Part shown: positions 33,460 through 42,425 of the stretch, one piece after another
How positions within the stretch are numbered: the stretch's first letter is position 1
Layout: each line of letters begins with the position of its first letter
Assembly (NCBI GenBank): GCA_016718605.1
Contig: JADKCY010000011.1
Span: 62,001-126,000, forward strand
DNA length: 64,000 bases
Reading direction: 5' to 3'
From: Lysobacterales bacterium
GTDB taxonomy: Bacteria; Pseudomonadota; Gammaproteobacteria; Xanthomonadales; Xanthomonadaceae
Made by a program: the position numbers and the translations under genes
Notes under the pieces: generated by a model
Database searches by the model: none
What the model saw: only the letters and a program-made list of their open reading frames with translations
What the model was told of the DNA's origin: nothing

Positions 33460-35844
33460 TCAGTCGCCAGACGTCTGCGCGGCCACCTTGGCCAACCGCA
33501 GCCACGTGTCAACCACGGTATCGGGATTCAGCGAGACAGACTCAATGCCTTGTTCCATCAGCCATTCCGCTAGATCAGGGTGGTCAGAAGGCCCTTGGCC
33601 GCAGATACCGATGTACTTGCCCTTGGCGCGTGCGGTCTGGATCGCCATCGACAACAGCTTCTTTACGGCGGGGTCACGCTCATCGAACAGTTTGGCGACA
33701 ATGCCGGAGTCTCGGTCGAGGCCCAAGGTGAGCTGGGTCAAATCGTTGGAGCCAATCGAGAATCCATCGAACATCTCGAGGAATTCGTCAGCTAGCAACG
33801 CGTTCGATGGCACCTCGCACATCATGATGACCTTGAGGCCATTCTCGCCCTGCTTGAGTCCGTATTTCGCCAAGGTCTGCAGTACCTTGCGGCCTTCGTC
33901 CAGAGTGCGAACGAACGGGATCATCACCCAGGCGTTGGTCAGTCCCATCTCATCGCGAACCTTTTTCATCGCGCGACATTCCAGCGCGAAGCATGGCTCG
34001 AATGAAGGATCAATGTAGCGGCTGGCGCCGCGAAATCCGATCATCGGGTTTTCTTCGTGCGGCTCGTAGGCCGCACCGCCGAGCAGGTTGGCGTATTCGT
34101 TGGATTTGAAGTCAGACAGGCGAACAATGACGGGGTAGGGCGCGAAGGCGGCGGTCAGGGTGGCGATGCCTTCAGCCAAGCGATCCACGTAGAAACTCAC
34201 TGGGTCGGCATAACCGGCGATCAATGTGTCGATCTTGCTGCGGATATCGGCGGGCTGCTTGCTGTATTCCAGCAGTGCTTTGGGATGGATGCCGATCTGG
34301 CGCGCGATGACGAATTCCAGACGCGCCAGACCAATGCCCTGATGGGGCAGTTGCGCGAAGTCGAACGCGCGTTCCGGATTGCCAACATTCATCATGATCT
34401 TCAGCGGCGCCTTGGGCATGTCGCCAAGATCCGTCACGGTATGCTCGAAGGGCAGCGCACCGGCATAGATGTAGCCCGTGTCACCCTCGGCACACGACAC
34501 CGTTACCTCGGCACCATCGGCAATCAAGTCGGTCGCATCACCGCAACCAACGACGGCAGGCACCCCCAGCTCGCGTGCAATGATGGCGGCGTGGCAGGTT
34601 CGCCCGCCGCGATTAGTGACAATGGCTGAGGCGCGCTTCATCACCGGTTCCCAGTCGGGATCGGTCATGTCAGCCACTAGCACGTCGCCGGGCTGCACGC
34701 GATTCATGTCTTTCAGGGAGCGGATTACCTTGGCGGTACCGACGCCAATTTTGTGGCCAATGGCGCGCCCCTCGGCGATCCGGTCACCTGCGCCGACGAG
34801 GTGATAGCGCTCAATCTGCGTCGAACTGCCACGCGATTTCACTGTCTCTGGTCGAGCCTGAACGATGTAGAGCTTGCCGGTGATGCCATCTTTCGCCCAC
34901 TCCACATCCATCGGGCGACCGTAGTGCTGTTCGATGGTCAGCGCTTGCCGCGCCAATTCTTCGATGTCGTGGTCGTTGATCGAAAAACGCTGACGCAACT
35001 CCGCGGGCGTCTCCTCGATCCTTACCCGCTCACCGGGTTGATTGGAGTACACCATGCGTTGTTGCTTGGCACCGATTTGGCGACGCAAGACTGCCGGTTT
35101 GCCTTGCTTCAGGGTTTGTTTGTAAACGTAGAATTCATCCGGATTGACCGCGCCCTGCACGACCATCTCGCCGAGACCGTAACTGGACGTAATGAAGACG
35201 ACATCGCGGAAACCGGATTCGGTGTCCAGAGTGAACAGCACGCCGGAGGCGCCGACGTCCGAGCGCACCATCAATTGCACGCCGGCCGAAAGGAACACGT
35301 CCTCGTGCTTGAAACCATGATGCACGCGATAGGCGATGGCGCGGTCGTTGTAGAGACTGGCGAACACCTCCTTGACCTTGTGCACGACGTCGTCGGCACC
35401 GATCACGTTGAGAAAGGTCTCCTGTTGTCCTGCAAACGAGGCGTCTGGTAAATCTTCCGCAGTGGCGGAGGAGCGCACAGCCACTGACAGTGCAGCGCTG
35501 CCGGCCTCTTCGCTCATTTTGGCGTAGGCGCCGCGAATCGCGCGATCAAGCGCGTTGGGTAAAGGCGCATTGACCACCCAACCGCGAATCTCCGCGCCTG
35601 CAGCAGTCAGGGCATCCACATTTTCGACGTCGAAACTGGCCAGCTTTTGCTGAATGCGTTCGGCCAAATGGTTTTCGGCGATGAACTCCTGAAAGGCCGC
35701 TGCCGTGGTGGCAAAGCCGCCAGGCACCGACACACCGAGTTGCGACAAGTGGCCAATCATTTCGCCCAGGGAGGAGTTCTTGCCGCCCACTTGAGCCAGG
35801 TCGCCAAGGCGAAGTTCGTGAAGCCAAAGAATGTGCGGTTGCAA
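33460..35844 (-). CDS. ppsA: Phosphoenolpyruvate synthase
   Basis: A 794-residue pyruvate, water dikinase. The ATP-grasp N-terminal domain has VGGKNSSLGEMIG and VRSSATAEDLPDASFAGQQE. The phosphohistidine is His418 in GGRTCHAAIIAREL, and the C-terminal PEP-binding barrel ends with ICGQGPSDHPDLAEWL, holding the catalytic Cys. It converts pyruvate plus ATP to PEP for gluconeogenesis. It is divergent from ppsR, whose product phosphorylates and inactivates it in a nucleotide-dependent way. The residue just before the catalytic His is Cys, with Thr two before it, as in regulated PpsA proteins. Confidence 0.96.
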   Translation of the reverse strand: MQPHILWLHELRLGDLAQVGGKNSSLGEMIGHLSQLGVSVPGGFATTAAAFQEFIAENHLAERIQQKLASFDVENVDALTAAGAEIRGWVVNAPLPNALDRAIRGAYAKMSEEAGSAALSVAVRSSATAEDLPDASFAGQQETFLNVIGADDVVHKVKEVFASLYNDRAIAYRVHHGFKHEDVFLSAGVQLMVRSDVGASGVLFTLDTESGFRDVVFITSSYGLGEMVVQGAVNPDEFYVYKQTLKQGKPAVLRRQIGAKQQRMVYSNQPGERVRIEETPAELRQRFSINDHDIEELARQALTIEQHYGRPMDVEWAKDGITGKLYIVQARPETVKSRGSSTQIERYHLVGAGDRIAEGRAIGHKIGVGTAKVIRSLKDMNRVQPGDVLVADMTDPDWEPVMKRASAIVTNRGGRTCHAAIIARELGVPAVVGCGDATDLIADGAEVTVSCAEGDTGYIYAGALPFEHTVTDLGDMPKAPLKIMMNVGNPERAFDFAQLPHQGIGLARLEFVIARQIGIHPKALLEYSKQPADIRSKIDTLIAGYADPVSFYVDRLAEGIATLTAAFAPYPVIVRLSDFKSNEYANLLGGAAYEPHEENPMIGFRGASRYIDPSFEPCFALECRAMKKVRDEMGLTNAWVMIPFVRTLDEGRKVLQTLAKYGLKQGENGLKVIMMCEVPSNALLADEFLEMFDGFSIGSNDLTQLTLGLDRDSGIVAKLFDERDPAVKKLLSMAIQTARAKGKYIGICGQGPSDHPDLAEWLMEQGIESVSLNPDTVVDTWLRLAKVAAQTSGD

Positions 35845-36125
35845 GGGACAATCTCCGAATCAATGGATATCAGTGCGCAGTTCCACCGTTCCGACGATCC
35901 TGTTTGGAGCGCCGCCAGTCGCTGACCGCCCGCCTTGCCAAGGATCCAACCCAATGAAAAAAGAGGGTTTTTTCGCAACGCGCGGTGAAAGCACGAAGCA
36001 CATGGTGGTGGCGCACGACGGCAACGTGGTGCTGACCCCTTTATGATCGTCCGCGCAGGCGCATGGCACAAGGAAAATGCGCTACTCAGTTAGTCGGATT
36101 TGTGCGCTGCACGATGGAGGTCAAC
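35845..36125. promoter_or_regulatory. Divergent control region ppsA / ppsR
   Basis: 281 bp without a convincing gene. A 30-codon frame starting at 35954 has no support. GAAAAAA (35956-35962) and TTTTTTC (35968-35974) form a small AT inverted repeat. The region must hold both promoters, but clear -35/-10 pairs were not identified. A GGAGG site lies just before the ppsR start. Confidence 0.4.
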
Positions 36126-36941
36126 ATGCAACGACCGGTGTTTTTTGTCTCCGATGGCACCGGCATAACGGCCGAAACCATCGGGCATAGTTTGCTCACC
36201 CAGTTCGCGGGTGTCGCGTTCGAAACGCACCGGGTGCCGTTTGTGGATACCTACGACAAGGCACAGCACGCTGCGGAACGTATACGTGCCGCGGGTCAGC
36301 GCTGTGGACAACGCCCGATTGTCGTCAATACAGTCGTCGATGGCACCCTGACCGCGATCCTGGCAGAGAGTGGTGCGCTGATGCTGGATGTGTTCAATCC
36401 GTTCATTGCACCACTGGAACGCGAATTGGGACAGCCACGCCAACCGCGTGTAAATCAGGCGCACGCGCTGGTCGACTTCACGGCCTACGAAGCGCGCATC
36501 GAGGCCACCAACTACGCGTTGACGCACGACGACGGAATAGACGTTCGTTACGACGACGCCGATGTCATTCTGGTCGGAGTGTCACGCTCCGGAAAGACAC
36601 CGACATGTCTCTATCTTGCGCTGCATTACGGCGTCAAAGCTGCCAACTATCCACTGACCGATGATGACCTTGAGGCAGCGGAGTTGCCGCGTCGCTTGCG
36701 ACCGCATCGACGAAAACTGTTTGCCTTGACCATTGACCCGGACCGTTTGCGGCAGGTTCGCGAAGCACGCAAACCAGGCAGTCGATACGCAACCTTGGAC
36801 ACCTGCCGTCGCGAAGTGCAGGCGGGTGAGGCGCTGTTTCGTCAGGAAGGTTTGCCTGTTCTCAGCACCACAGCAACCTCGATCGAGGAAATCGCCAGCA
36901 AGGTAATGTCCACGCTTGGCATTGATCGGCATGCGTATTGA
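36126..36941 (+). CDS. ppsR: PEP synthetase regulatory protein (DUF299)
   Basis: A 271-residue bifunctional kinase/phosphorylase acting on PpsA. It starts RPVFFVSDGTGITAETIGHS and holds the family P-loop VGVSRSGKTPT near residue 150, with ANYPLTDDDL and a C-terminal SIEEIASKVMSTLGI. It phosphorylates a Thr of PpsA with ADP and reverses this by phosphorolysis. The ATG at 36126 has an excellent GGAGG site six bases upstream, so it is preferred over upstream in-frame starts. Confidence 0.95.
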   Translation: MQRPVFFVSDGTGITAETIGHSLLTQFAGVAFETHRVPFVDTYDKAQHAAERIRAAGQRCGQRPIVVNTVVDGTLTAILAESGALMLDVFNPFIAPLERELGQPRQPRVNQAHALVDFTAYEARIEATNYALTHDDGIDVRYDDADVILVGVSRSGKTPTCLYLALHYGVKAANYPLTDDDLEAAELPRRLRPHRRKLFALTIDPDRLRQVREARKPGSRYATLDTCRREVQAGEALFRQEGLPVLSTTATSIEEIASKVMSTLGIDRHAY

Positions 36942-36987
36942 ATGTGGCATCCATCGGTTGACTGATGTCGCATGCTAGGCTCATGGC

Positions 36988-37449
36988 ATGTCTCGACTGT
37001 CCGTCCTTCCCGTCTCGCCGTTGCCCAATCGACTGGGCAGCTTGATGGCGTGCTATGCCGACAACTACTGGCGTCTCTTGAGGGTATTTGCGCCGCTTGC
37101 ACTGCAAGATGGCACGTACAGATCGACCGGGTCGGATGGATTACCCCTGCGCTTCGAGGTGTTGGCAAGCCATACCTACACCCGTGAGCTGCGACTGACC
37201 TACGAATGGTCTGACCCGCACAGCGGGCAACCCGATCCGTCGGCCATGATTCGTTTGTATACCGACGCGCAGCTGGCAGAAGTGACCCACTTCGAGGTTA
37301 GTTCAGGGCTGTCGGAGTTGTTGGATCTGTGGCCGATGGCACGCATGTTGATTGATCAACGTCTGCGTCAGAATCGCTCACTGTCGCGCTGGCTGCAGTA
37401 TTTGGAAGAGCAAGGCCACCATCGTTTTGGATTGCAGCGCGTTGCGTGA
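36988..37449 (+). CDS. DUF1249 (YqiB-like) protein
   Basis: A 153-residue soluble protein of the DUF1249 family: RLGSLMACYADNYWRLLRVF near the start, FEVLASHTYTRELRLTYEW in the middle and RQNRSLSRWLQYLEEQGH at the end. Function is unknown in all homologues I know; in enterics the gene clusters with yqiA-like genes. It follows ppsR by 46 bp and may share its transcript. Confidence 0.8.
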   Translation: MSRLSVLPVSPLPNRLGSLMACYADNYWRLLRVFAPLALQDGTYRSTGSDGLPLRFEVLASHTYTRELRLTYEWSDPHSGQPDPSAMIRLYTDAQLAEVTHFEVSSGLSELLDLWPMARMLIDQRLRQNRSLSRWLQYLEEQGHHRFGLQRVA

Positions 37450-37525
37450 GTGGGGCGGTTGCGGTGATGGGATATGCGGTTGTTTCGCGGTTGCAAATAG
37501 ATCGCGTTTGCGTTTATATGCCGAA

Positions 37526-37540
37526 GATAGTTCTCATTCT
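37526..37540. promoter_or_regulatory. Candidate Fur box upstream of TonB receptor
   Basis: GATAGTTCTCATTCT reads on the other strand as AGAATGAGAACTATC, close to Fur sites of the AATGAGAAnTAT kind in xanthomonads. It lies 13 bases before the receptor start. Iron control of the receptor is inferred; no experiment supports it here. Confidence 0.45.
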
Positions 37541-37552
37541 GCGTTGGCCCAA

Positions 37553-39769
37553 ATGATTCCCCGTCTGCTTCCTCGGCCTTTGTCCCGCGTGGTTGCCTGT
37601 GCCCTGTTTGCGAGCAGTCCGCTTGCTCAAGCGCATGCCGTAGCCACGTCAGAAGGCGCCAAACGCTTGGATCGTCTGAGTGTGGTTGGATCGACCGGGC
37701 AAGCTGCGGAAATGGCAGGCTCGGCGACGTTCATTGATGCCAAGGCGCTGCAGACGTTCGACTTCACCGATATCCATCGCGTCCTGCGCCAGGTTACCGG
37801 GGTCTATTTGGTGGATGAGGATGGCTATGGTGTGCGGCCGAATATTGGCATTCGTGGATCAGGCACAGATCGCAACAGTCGCATCACCGTCATGGAAGAC
37901 GGCTTGCTGATCGCGCCCGCGCCCTACGCCGCGCCGGCTGCGTACTATTTTCCTGCCACCGCACGCATGAGTGCTCTGGAGATCCGCAAAGGGTCTTCGA
38001 CCATCAAGGCCGGTCCGCGCACCACTGGCGGTGCGGTCAATCTGATATCAACACCCATTCCCGATGCCACTCTGCAGGGCATGGCAGATACCGCACTGGG
38101 TCGGGATTCGACCGTGTTAGCGCACGGTTGGATGGGCGGCAGTGGTGAGCGTAACGGCTGGTTGTTGGAAACGGTGCAGCAGGCCACCGATGGCTTCAAG
38201 GATATGGATGGTGGCGGTAACACCGGCTACCGGTTGCGCGACTACCTTTTCAAGGCGCGTGTGCAGACCGGCAATGAGGCGATCTACTATCAGGAGCTGG
38301 AGTTCAAAGCCGTGGCTGGTGAACACATCGGTGACGAGACCTACCTTGGGCTGACGCTGGAGGATTTTCGCCGTTCGCCGTATCGTCGCTACGCTGCCTC
38401 GCAGCGTGACCGAATTGATACCGAACATGCCCAATACAGTCTTCGACACTTCATCGAATTGAGTGATTCGCTGGATATTACAAGCGCGATTTACCGGCAT
38501 GAATTCAGTCGCGCGTGGTACAAGCTTCAGGATGTCGCCGGGAGCAGTTTGTCCTCCATCCTGAGCAATCCAGACGCGAATGCAGATCGGCTCGCTTGGT
38601 TGCAAGGCGCAAGCAGTCCACTCAACGCCCTGCGCATCCGCAACAATCAGCGCGACTATTTCGCCGAAGGTGGACAAAGCGTCCTGAGTTGGCGCACGCA
38701 CTTTGCCGGTGTTGACCATACGATCGAAACCGGCCTGCGTTGGCATCGTGATGAGGAAGATCGCTTTCAGCAGGATGACCGATTCCAGATGGTGGACGGT
38801 GACATGCTGCTGACCAGTGCAGGCTTACCCGGTAGTCAGGAAAATCGCGAAGTGCGTGCGCAAGCGCTATCACTGTATTTACAAGATGAAGTGCGCCTTG
38901 ATCGATGGGTCATCACGCCCGGCATGCGCTTGGAGAGCATCAATCTCAAGCGCTTGGATTACGCGTTGAGTCCGACGGGTCGAGATAGCGGGCCAATCCG
39001 CTTGATCAGTGCTGACGTTGACCAGTTTCTCTCCGGATTTGGTCTCACGCGCCTGATGTCGGATCGGTGGTCTGCCTTTCTAAGCGTGCATCAAGGTTTC
39101 AATCCACCCGCGCCGGGTGGCTCGGCGCAAGCAGAGGAAAGCCTCAACACCGAAATCGGCATACGTTGGTCGCAGGGCGTCGCCAATGCTGAGTTGATCG
39201 CCTTCCAAAACGACTACGCCAATCTGGTGGGCACCTGCACCGCATCGACAGGGGGCAATTGCAGTGTGGGTGAACAGTTTGATGGCGGCCAAGCCCTGCT
39301 CTACGGGTTAGAGGCGAGCGTCGGGTATTCCCTGCATAGTGAGGCAGGCTTGCAGTTTCCGTTGCATGCGGGCTACACATGGACACAGTCCGAGTTTCAG
39401 AGCAGTTTCGTCAGCAGCTTTGAGGAGTGGGGCAATGTGGTGGCCGGTGATGAGCTTCCCTACATGCCGGAGCACAACGGCTTTTTCCGCTTGGGCATTG
39501 AGGGTGAGCGCTGGTCCGTCAATCTCGGTAGCAACTACATTGATGGCATGCGCACGCGGGCGGGACAGGGTCCGCAATCGTCCACCCAGCGAACCGATAC
39601 GGCATGGGTGTTTGATTTGGCTGCGCGCTATCGTGTGAATGCGCGTCTGGAGCTCTACTCGCGCATTGAAAATCTGACTGCACGCGACTACATCAGTTCA
39701 TGGAGACCCTCCGGCGCTCGGCCGGGTCGGGAGCGCAACGCGCTTTTCGGGGTGCGTTTGTCGTTCTGA
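37553..39769 (+). CDS. TonB-dependent outer-membrane receptor (FecA-like)
   Basis: A 738-residue receptor. Residues 1-28 form a signal peptide (RVVACALFASSPLAQAHA). The plug domain has DIHRVLRQVTGVYLVDEDGY, NIGIRGSGTDRNSRITVMED, ALEIRKGSSTIKAGPRTTGG and AVNLIS. The barrel ends with GRERNALFGVRLSF, with the terminal Phe typical of outer-membrane proteins. It resembles iron-siderophore or ferric citrate receptors; the ligand is not clear. There is no adjacent FecI/FecR pair and no N-terminal signalling extension. A possible Fur site is just upstream. Confidence 0.9.
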   Translation: MIPRLLPRPLSRVVACALFASSPLAQAHAVATSEGAKRLDRLSVVGSTGQAAEMAGSATFIDAKALQTFDFTDIHRVLRQVTGVYLVDEDGYGVRPNIGIRGSGTDRNSRITVMEDGLLIAPAPYAAPAAYYFPATARMSALEIRKGSSTIKAGPRTTGGAVNLISTPIPDATLQGMADTALGRDSTVLAHGWMGGSGERNGWLLETVQQATDGFKDMDGGGNTGYRLRDYLFKARVQTGNEAIYYQELEFKAVAGEHIGDETYLGLTLEDFRRSPYRRYAASQRDRIDTEHAQYSLRHFIELSDSLDITSAIYRHEFSRAWYKLQDVAGSSLSSILSNPDANADRLAWLQGASSPLNALRIRNNQRDYFAEGGQSVLSWRTHFAGVDHTIETGLRWHRDEEDRFQQDDRFQMVDGDMLLTSAGLPGSQENREVRAQALSLYLQDEVRLDRWVITPGMRLESINLKRLDYALSPTGRDSGPIRLISADVDQFLSGFGLTRLMSDRWSAFLSVHQGFNPPAPGGSAQAEESLNTEIGIRWSQGVANAELIAFQNDYANLVGTCTASTGGNCSVGEQFDGGQALLYGLEASVGYSLHSEAGLQFPLHAGYTWTQSEFQSSFVSSFEEWGNVVAGDELPYMPEHNGFFRLGIEGERWSVNLGSNYIDGMRTRAGQGPQSSTQRTDTAWVFDLAARYRVNARLELYSRIENLTARDYISSWRPSGARPGRERNALFGVRLSF

Positions 39770-39814
39770 ATGTGGCCAGCAATGGGACTTGACGTTCGGC
39801 GCGTTGCAGGGGCG

Positions 39815-42283
39815 TCATGCCTTTGGATTGGCAGTCGGCAGGTTCACGCCGGCTTCCTGTAGATCACGCAGGGCAAACCAAAGATAAGCCACGGCTTGCA
39901 CGCTGACCGTGTTGACCTCTTGTTCCGCAAGCACTCGGCCGGCTTCAATGGCGCCGCTGCGATGCAGGGCAAGCAGCGCCAGCCCGATCCCGCGCCGCGG
40001 GTTGGCGTCCTTGCCCGGCGCGGGCAAACTCGCGTCGCATGCCTTTTGCAATTCGGCCCAATCTGCGGCGGCTGCGAGACTCAACATTCTTTCGATTTCG
40101 GCGCGTCGATAGGCGGGTGAACTATCGCCGGAAAACTCGTTTGCGATTGCCATCGCCTCCGCCAGTTTCCTCGCAGATTCCTCAGGACTGCCACGCAGGC
40201 GATCCAATATGGCCTCCACTTCCAGCGCGAACCCCGTGTTGAGCGAACGTCCTTCGTTGACGGCATCTTCCTCACGTACACGCTGCAACTGCTGGGCCGC
40301 AGTCGCGGCATCACGACGAACTTTGAGGCTCATCCACGCATAGTTGAGTCGATTGATCGTGCGCCCGGCTATCTCGGCGTGCGGATGCGCATCAATCTCT
40401 GCCACGGCGCGCGCAACGGCCTGCAGACTGCCTTCGTAGTCGCCGAGGCCTGAGCGCAGTTGCCCAAGCGTGTTCATCAGCGACATCGTCTGTGCGCCTC
40501 GCGGAACCGCGAGGATGGCGCGCTCGATGGCTTCTTCGGCGGCGCGCGCATTGGCAGGCTCGCGGCTCAGCAGGGCGATTTGGACCAGCCCCGAGGCGTG
40601 GGCTGGGGTGTCCGTTTCGTAGCGGTGTCGCAGGTTTGCCGCTTGCCGGAACGCAACCAGCGCGGCGGTGTTGTCGTTGGTGTACTTATAGGCAAAGCCA
40701 AGCAATTGCCAGCCGATTGCCCGTAGGTCTTCGCGTCCGTAGTTGGCCTGGATCCAGCGCTCCAACACGCTTCTGGCGTTGACGTAGTCGTGCCGGTTCA
40801 GCAGATGTCGGCCCACCGCAAACGCGCGCAGCGCGGCGTTGTCCGAGTCCTTCTGCCACTCGGCATGGCTTTCGTCGGCATAGCGCAGCAACTGTGCGGT
40901 CAGCAGTGCGGCGTCCGCTTCTTCGCCAAACAGGCGTGCCAAAGCGTCGGCGTAGCTATTCGCGATATCGTTGCGCAGCTCGGCTTCGCCCAAGCTCCAT
41001 TGCATTCGATCCAGCGCCTGTTCGGCGCGCAGGTATCCCCAGGTGGAAAGTCCTGCCCCGATGCCGAGTGCGGCGATGGAAAGCGCCGTTGCTGCCACTC
41101 CCACGCGATGTCGACGAACAAATTTCCCAGCGATGTAGCGCAGACTGGGCGCTTGCGCAGTGACGGGTTGGTGCGACAGGAAGCGACGCAGATCCTGAGA
41201 AAGTGCATTGACCGAGTCATAGCGCCGCTCGCGATCCTTCGAGAGTGCCTTCAACAGGACGGCGTCCAGATCACCGCGCAAGGCATGCCGCCAGCGTCCG
41301 CTGTCCGACCCGGGTGGGGGTATGCAACGACTGGGCGCGGTGATCTCCTGCTCACGAATTACTCGGCACATTTCCAGAAAGGCAAGACGGCGCAGCTCCA
41401 CTGAGGAGACAGGCAACGCACCGCACAGCAGTTCGTAAAGGATGAGACCCAACGCATAGACATCGGAGCGGGTATCCACGTCCAACTCACCCAAGGTGGC
41501 TTGTTCCGGACTCATGTACTCGGGCGTGCCCACCAATTCGCCCATGTGCGTCATCAGACTGCGTTCCAGGTCGCCGCGCTCGATCAGTTTCGCCACGCCG
41601 AAGTCGATGACCATGGGATGGCCCAGTGCACCGTCATCGCGCACTAGCAAGTTCGAAGGCTTGATGTCGCGATGAATCAGGCCCTTGCGATGCGCGTGTG
41701 CAATCGCTTCGCAGACGGGCAATACCAATTGGATACGCTGTGAGAGATCCAGCTGCCGCTGCTCTGCCCATTGGGTGATCGGCACGCCATCGACGTACTC
41801 CATGGCAAACCATGGCCGACCGTCGTCCGTGCTGCCGGTGTCGATGACCCGCGCAATGTGGGGGTGATCGAGCACGGCCAATGCGGCGCTTTCGGAAAGA
41901 AAGCGCCGTCGCAATTCCGGGGTGATCCAGCCAGAGCGAATCAGCTTGATCGCCACCATCGGTAAGGCAGCATCGTTGCTTTGGGCGAGAAACACGCAAC
42001 CCATTCCGCCCTCACCGAGCTTCTTGAGCAACTGGTAGCGTCCCACGCAACTGCCTTCGGCGAGTTCATTGTTGGGCGCATCGCGTACTGCGTTGGCCAT
42101 GTCCTGCAAGGCACCGAGTGCCCCCACATCAACCAAGCTGCGCGCCAACAGCGCCGTCAGATGTGGCAGCAATTCGGGGTCGCTGATCGCCAGCGCGCCG
42201 AGTCGTTGCGCGCGTTCCGCATCGGGCAGTTCAATCAGTGCATTGAAAAGCGCTTCGATCCGCTGAAACTGGTGAGAGTCCAT
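39815..42283 (-). CDS. Membrane-bound serine/threonine protein kinase with TPR region
   Basis: An 822-residue kinase. The kinase domain (about 80-360) is complete: LGEGGMGCVFLAQ glycine loop, VAIKLI Lys, LIHRDIKPSNLL catalytic loop, VIDFGVAKL (DFG), GTPEYMSPEQA. A single transmembrane helix lies at about 394-416 (VAATALSIAALGIGAGLSTW). The C-terminal 400 residues are outside, helical and TPR-like (ALVAFRQAANLR). The first 75 residues form a helical N-terminal extension typical of these kinases in Xanthomonadales and myxobacteria. No ECF sigma factor neighbours it, unlike many homologues. Substrates are unknown. Confidence 0.9.
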   Translation of the reverse strand: MDSHQFQRIEALFNALIELPDAERAQRLGALAISDPELLPHLTALLARSLVDVGALGALQDMANAVRDAPNNELAEGSCVGRYQLLKKLGEGGMGCVFLAQSNDAALPMVAIKLIRSGWITPELRRRFLSESAALAVLDHPHIARVIDTGSTDDGRPWFAMEYVDGVPITQWAEQRQLDLSQRIQLVLPVCEAIAHAHRKGLIHRDIKPSNLLVRDDGALGHPMVIDFGVAKLIERGDLERSLMTHMGELVGTPEYMSPEQATLGELDVDTRSDVYALGLILYELLCGALPVSSVELRRLAFLEMCRVIREQEITAPSRCIPPPGSDSGRWRHALRGDLDAVLLKALSKDRERRYDSVNALSQDLRRFLSHQPVTAQAPSLRYIAGKFVRRHRVGVAATALSIAALGIGAGLSTWGYLRAEQALDRMQWSLGEAELRNDIANSYADALARLFGEEADAALLTAQLLRYADESHAEWQKDSDNAALRAFAVGRHLLNRHDYVNARSVLERWIQANYGREDLRAIGWQLLGFAYKYTNDNTAALVAFRQAANLRHRYETDTPAHASGLVQIALLSREPANARAAEEAIERAILAVPRGAQTMSLMNTLGQLRSGLGDYEGSLQAVARAVAEIDAHPHAEIAGRTINRLNYAWMSLKVRRDAATAAQQLQRVREEDAVNEGRSLNTGFALEVEAILDRLRGSPEESARKLAEAMAIANEFSGDSSPAYRRAEIERMLSLAAAADWAELQKACDASLPAPGKDANPRRGIGLALLALHRSGAIEAGRVLAEQEVNTVSVQAVAYLWFALRDLQEAGVNLPTANPKA

Positions 42284-42425
42284 GCCGTTGTCCGCGATGT
42301 GTTCGCCTACCGAGCCAATACGCAGTGACGTTCTTGGCGACCTTCATGACGAGCGTAGCAATTTCGACCGGCATTGCGGTTGGCGATCCGTTGTTCATGC
42401 CGCGATCAAACGCTACCCTCGCTGC

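Noticed and set aside
35954..36046. 30-codon frame between ppsA and ppsR
   Set aside because: Short, no ribosome site, no recognisable features; the region is better read as a divergent promoter area.
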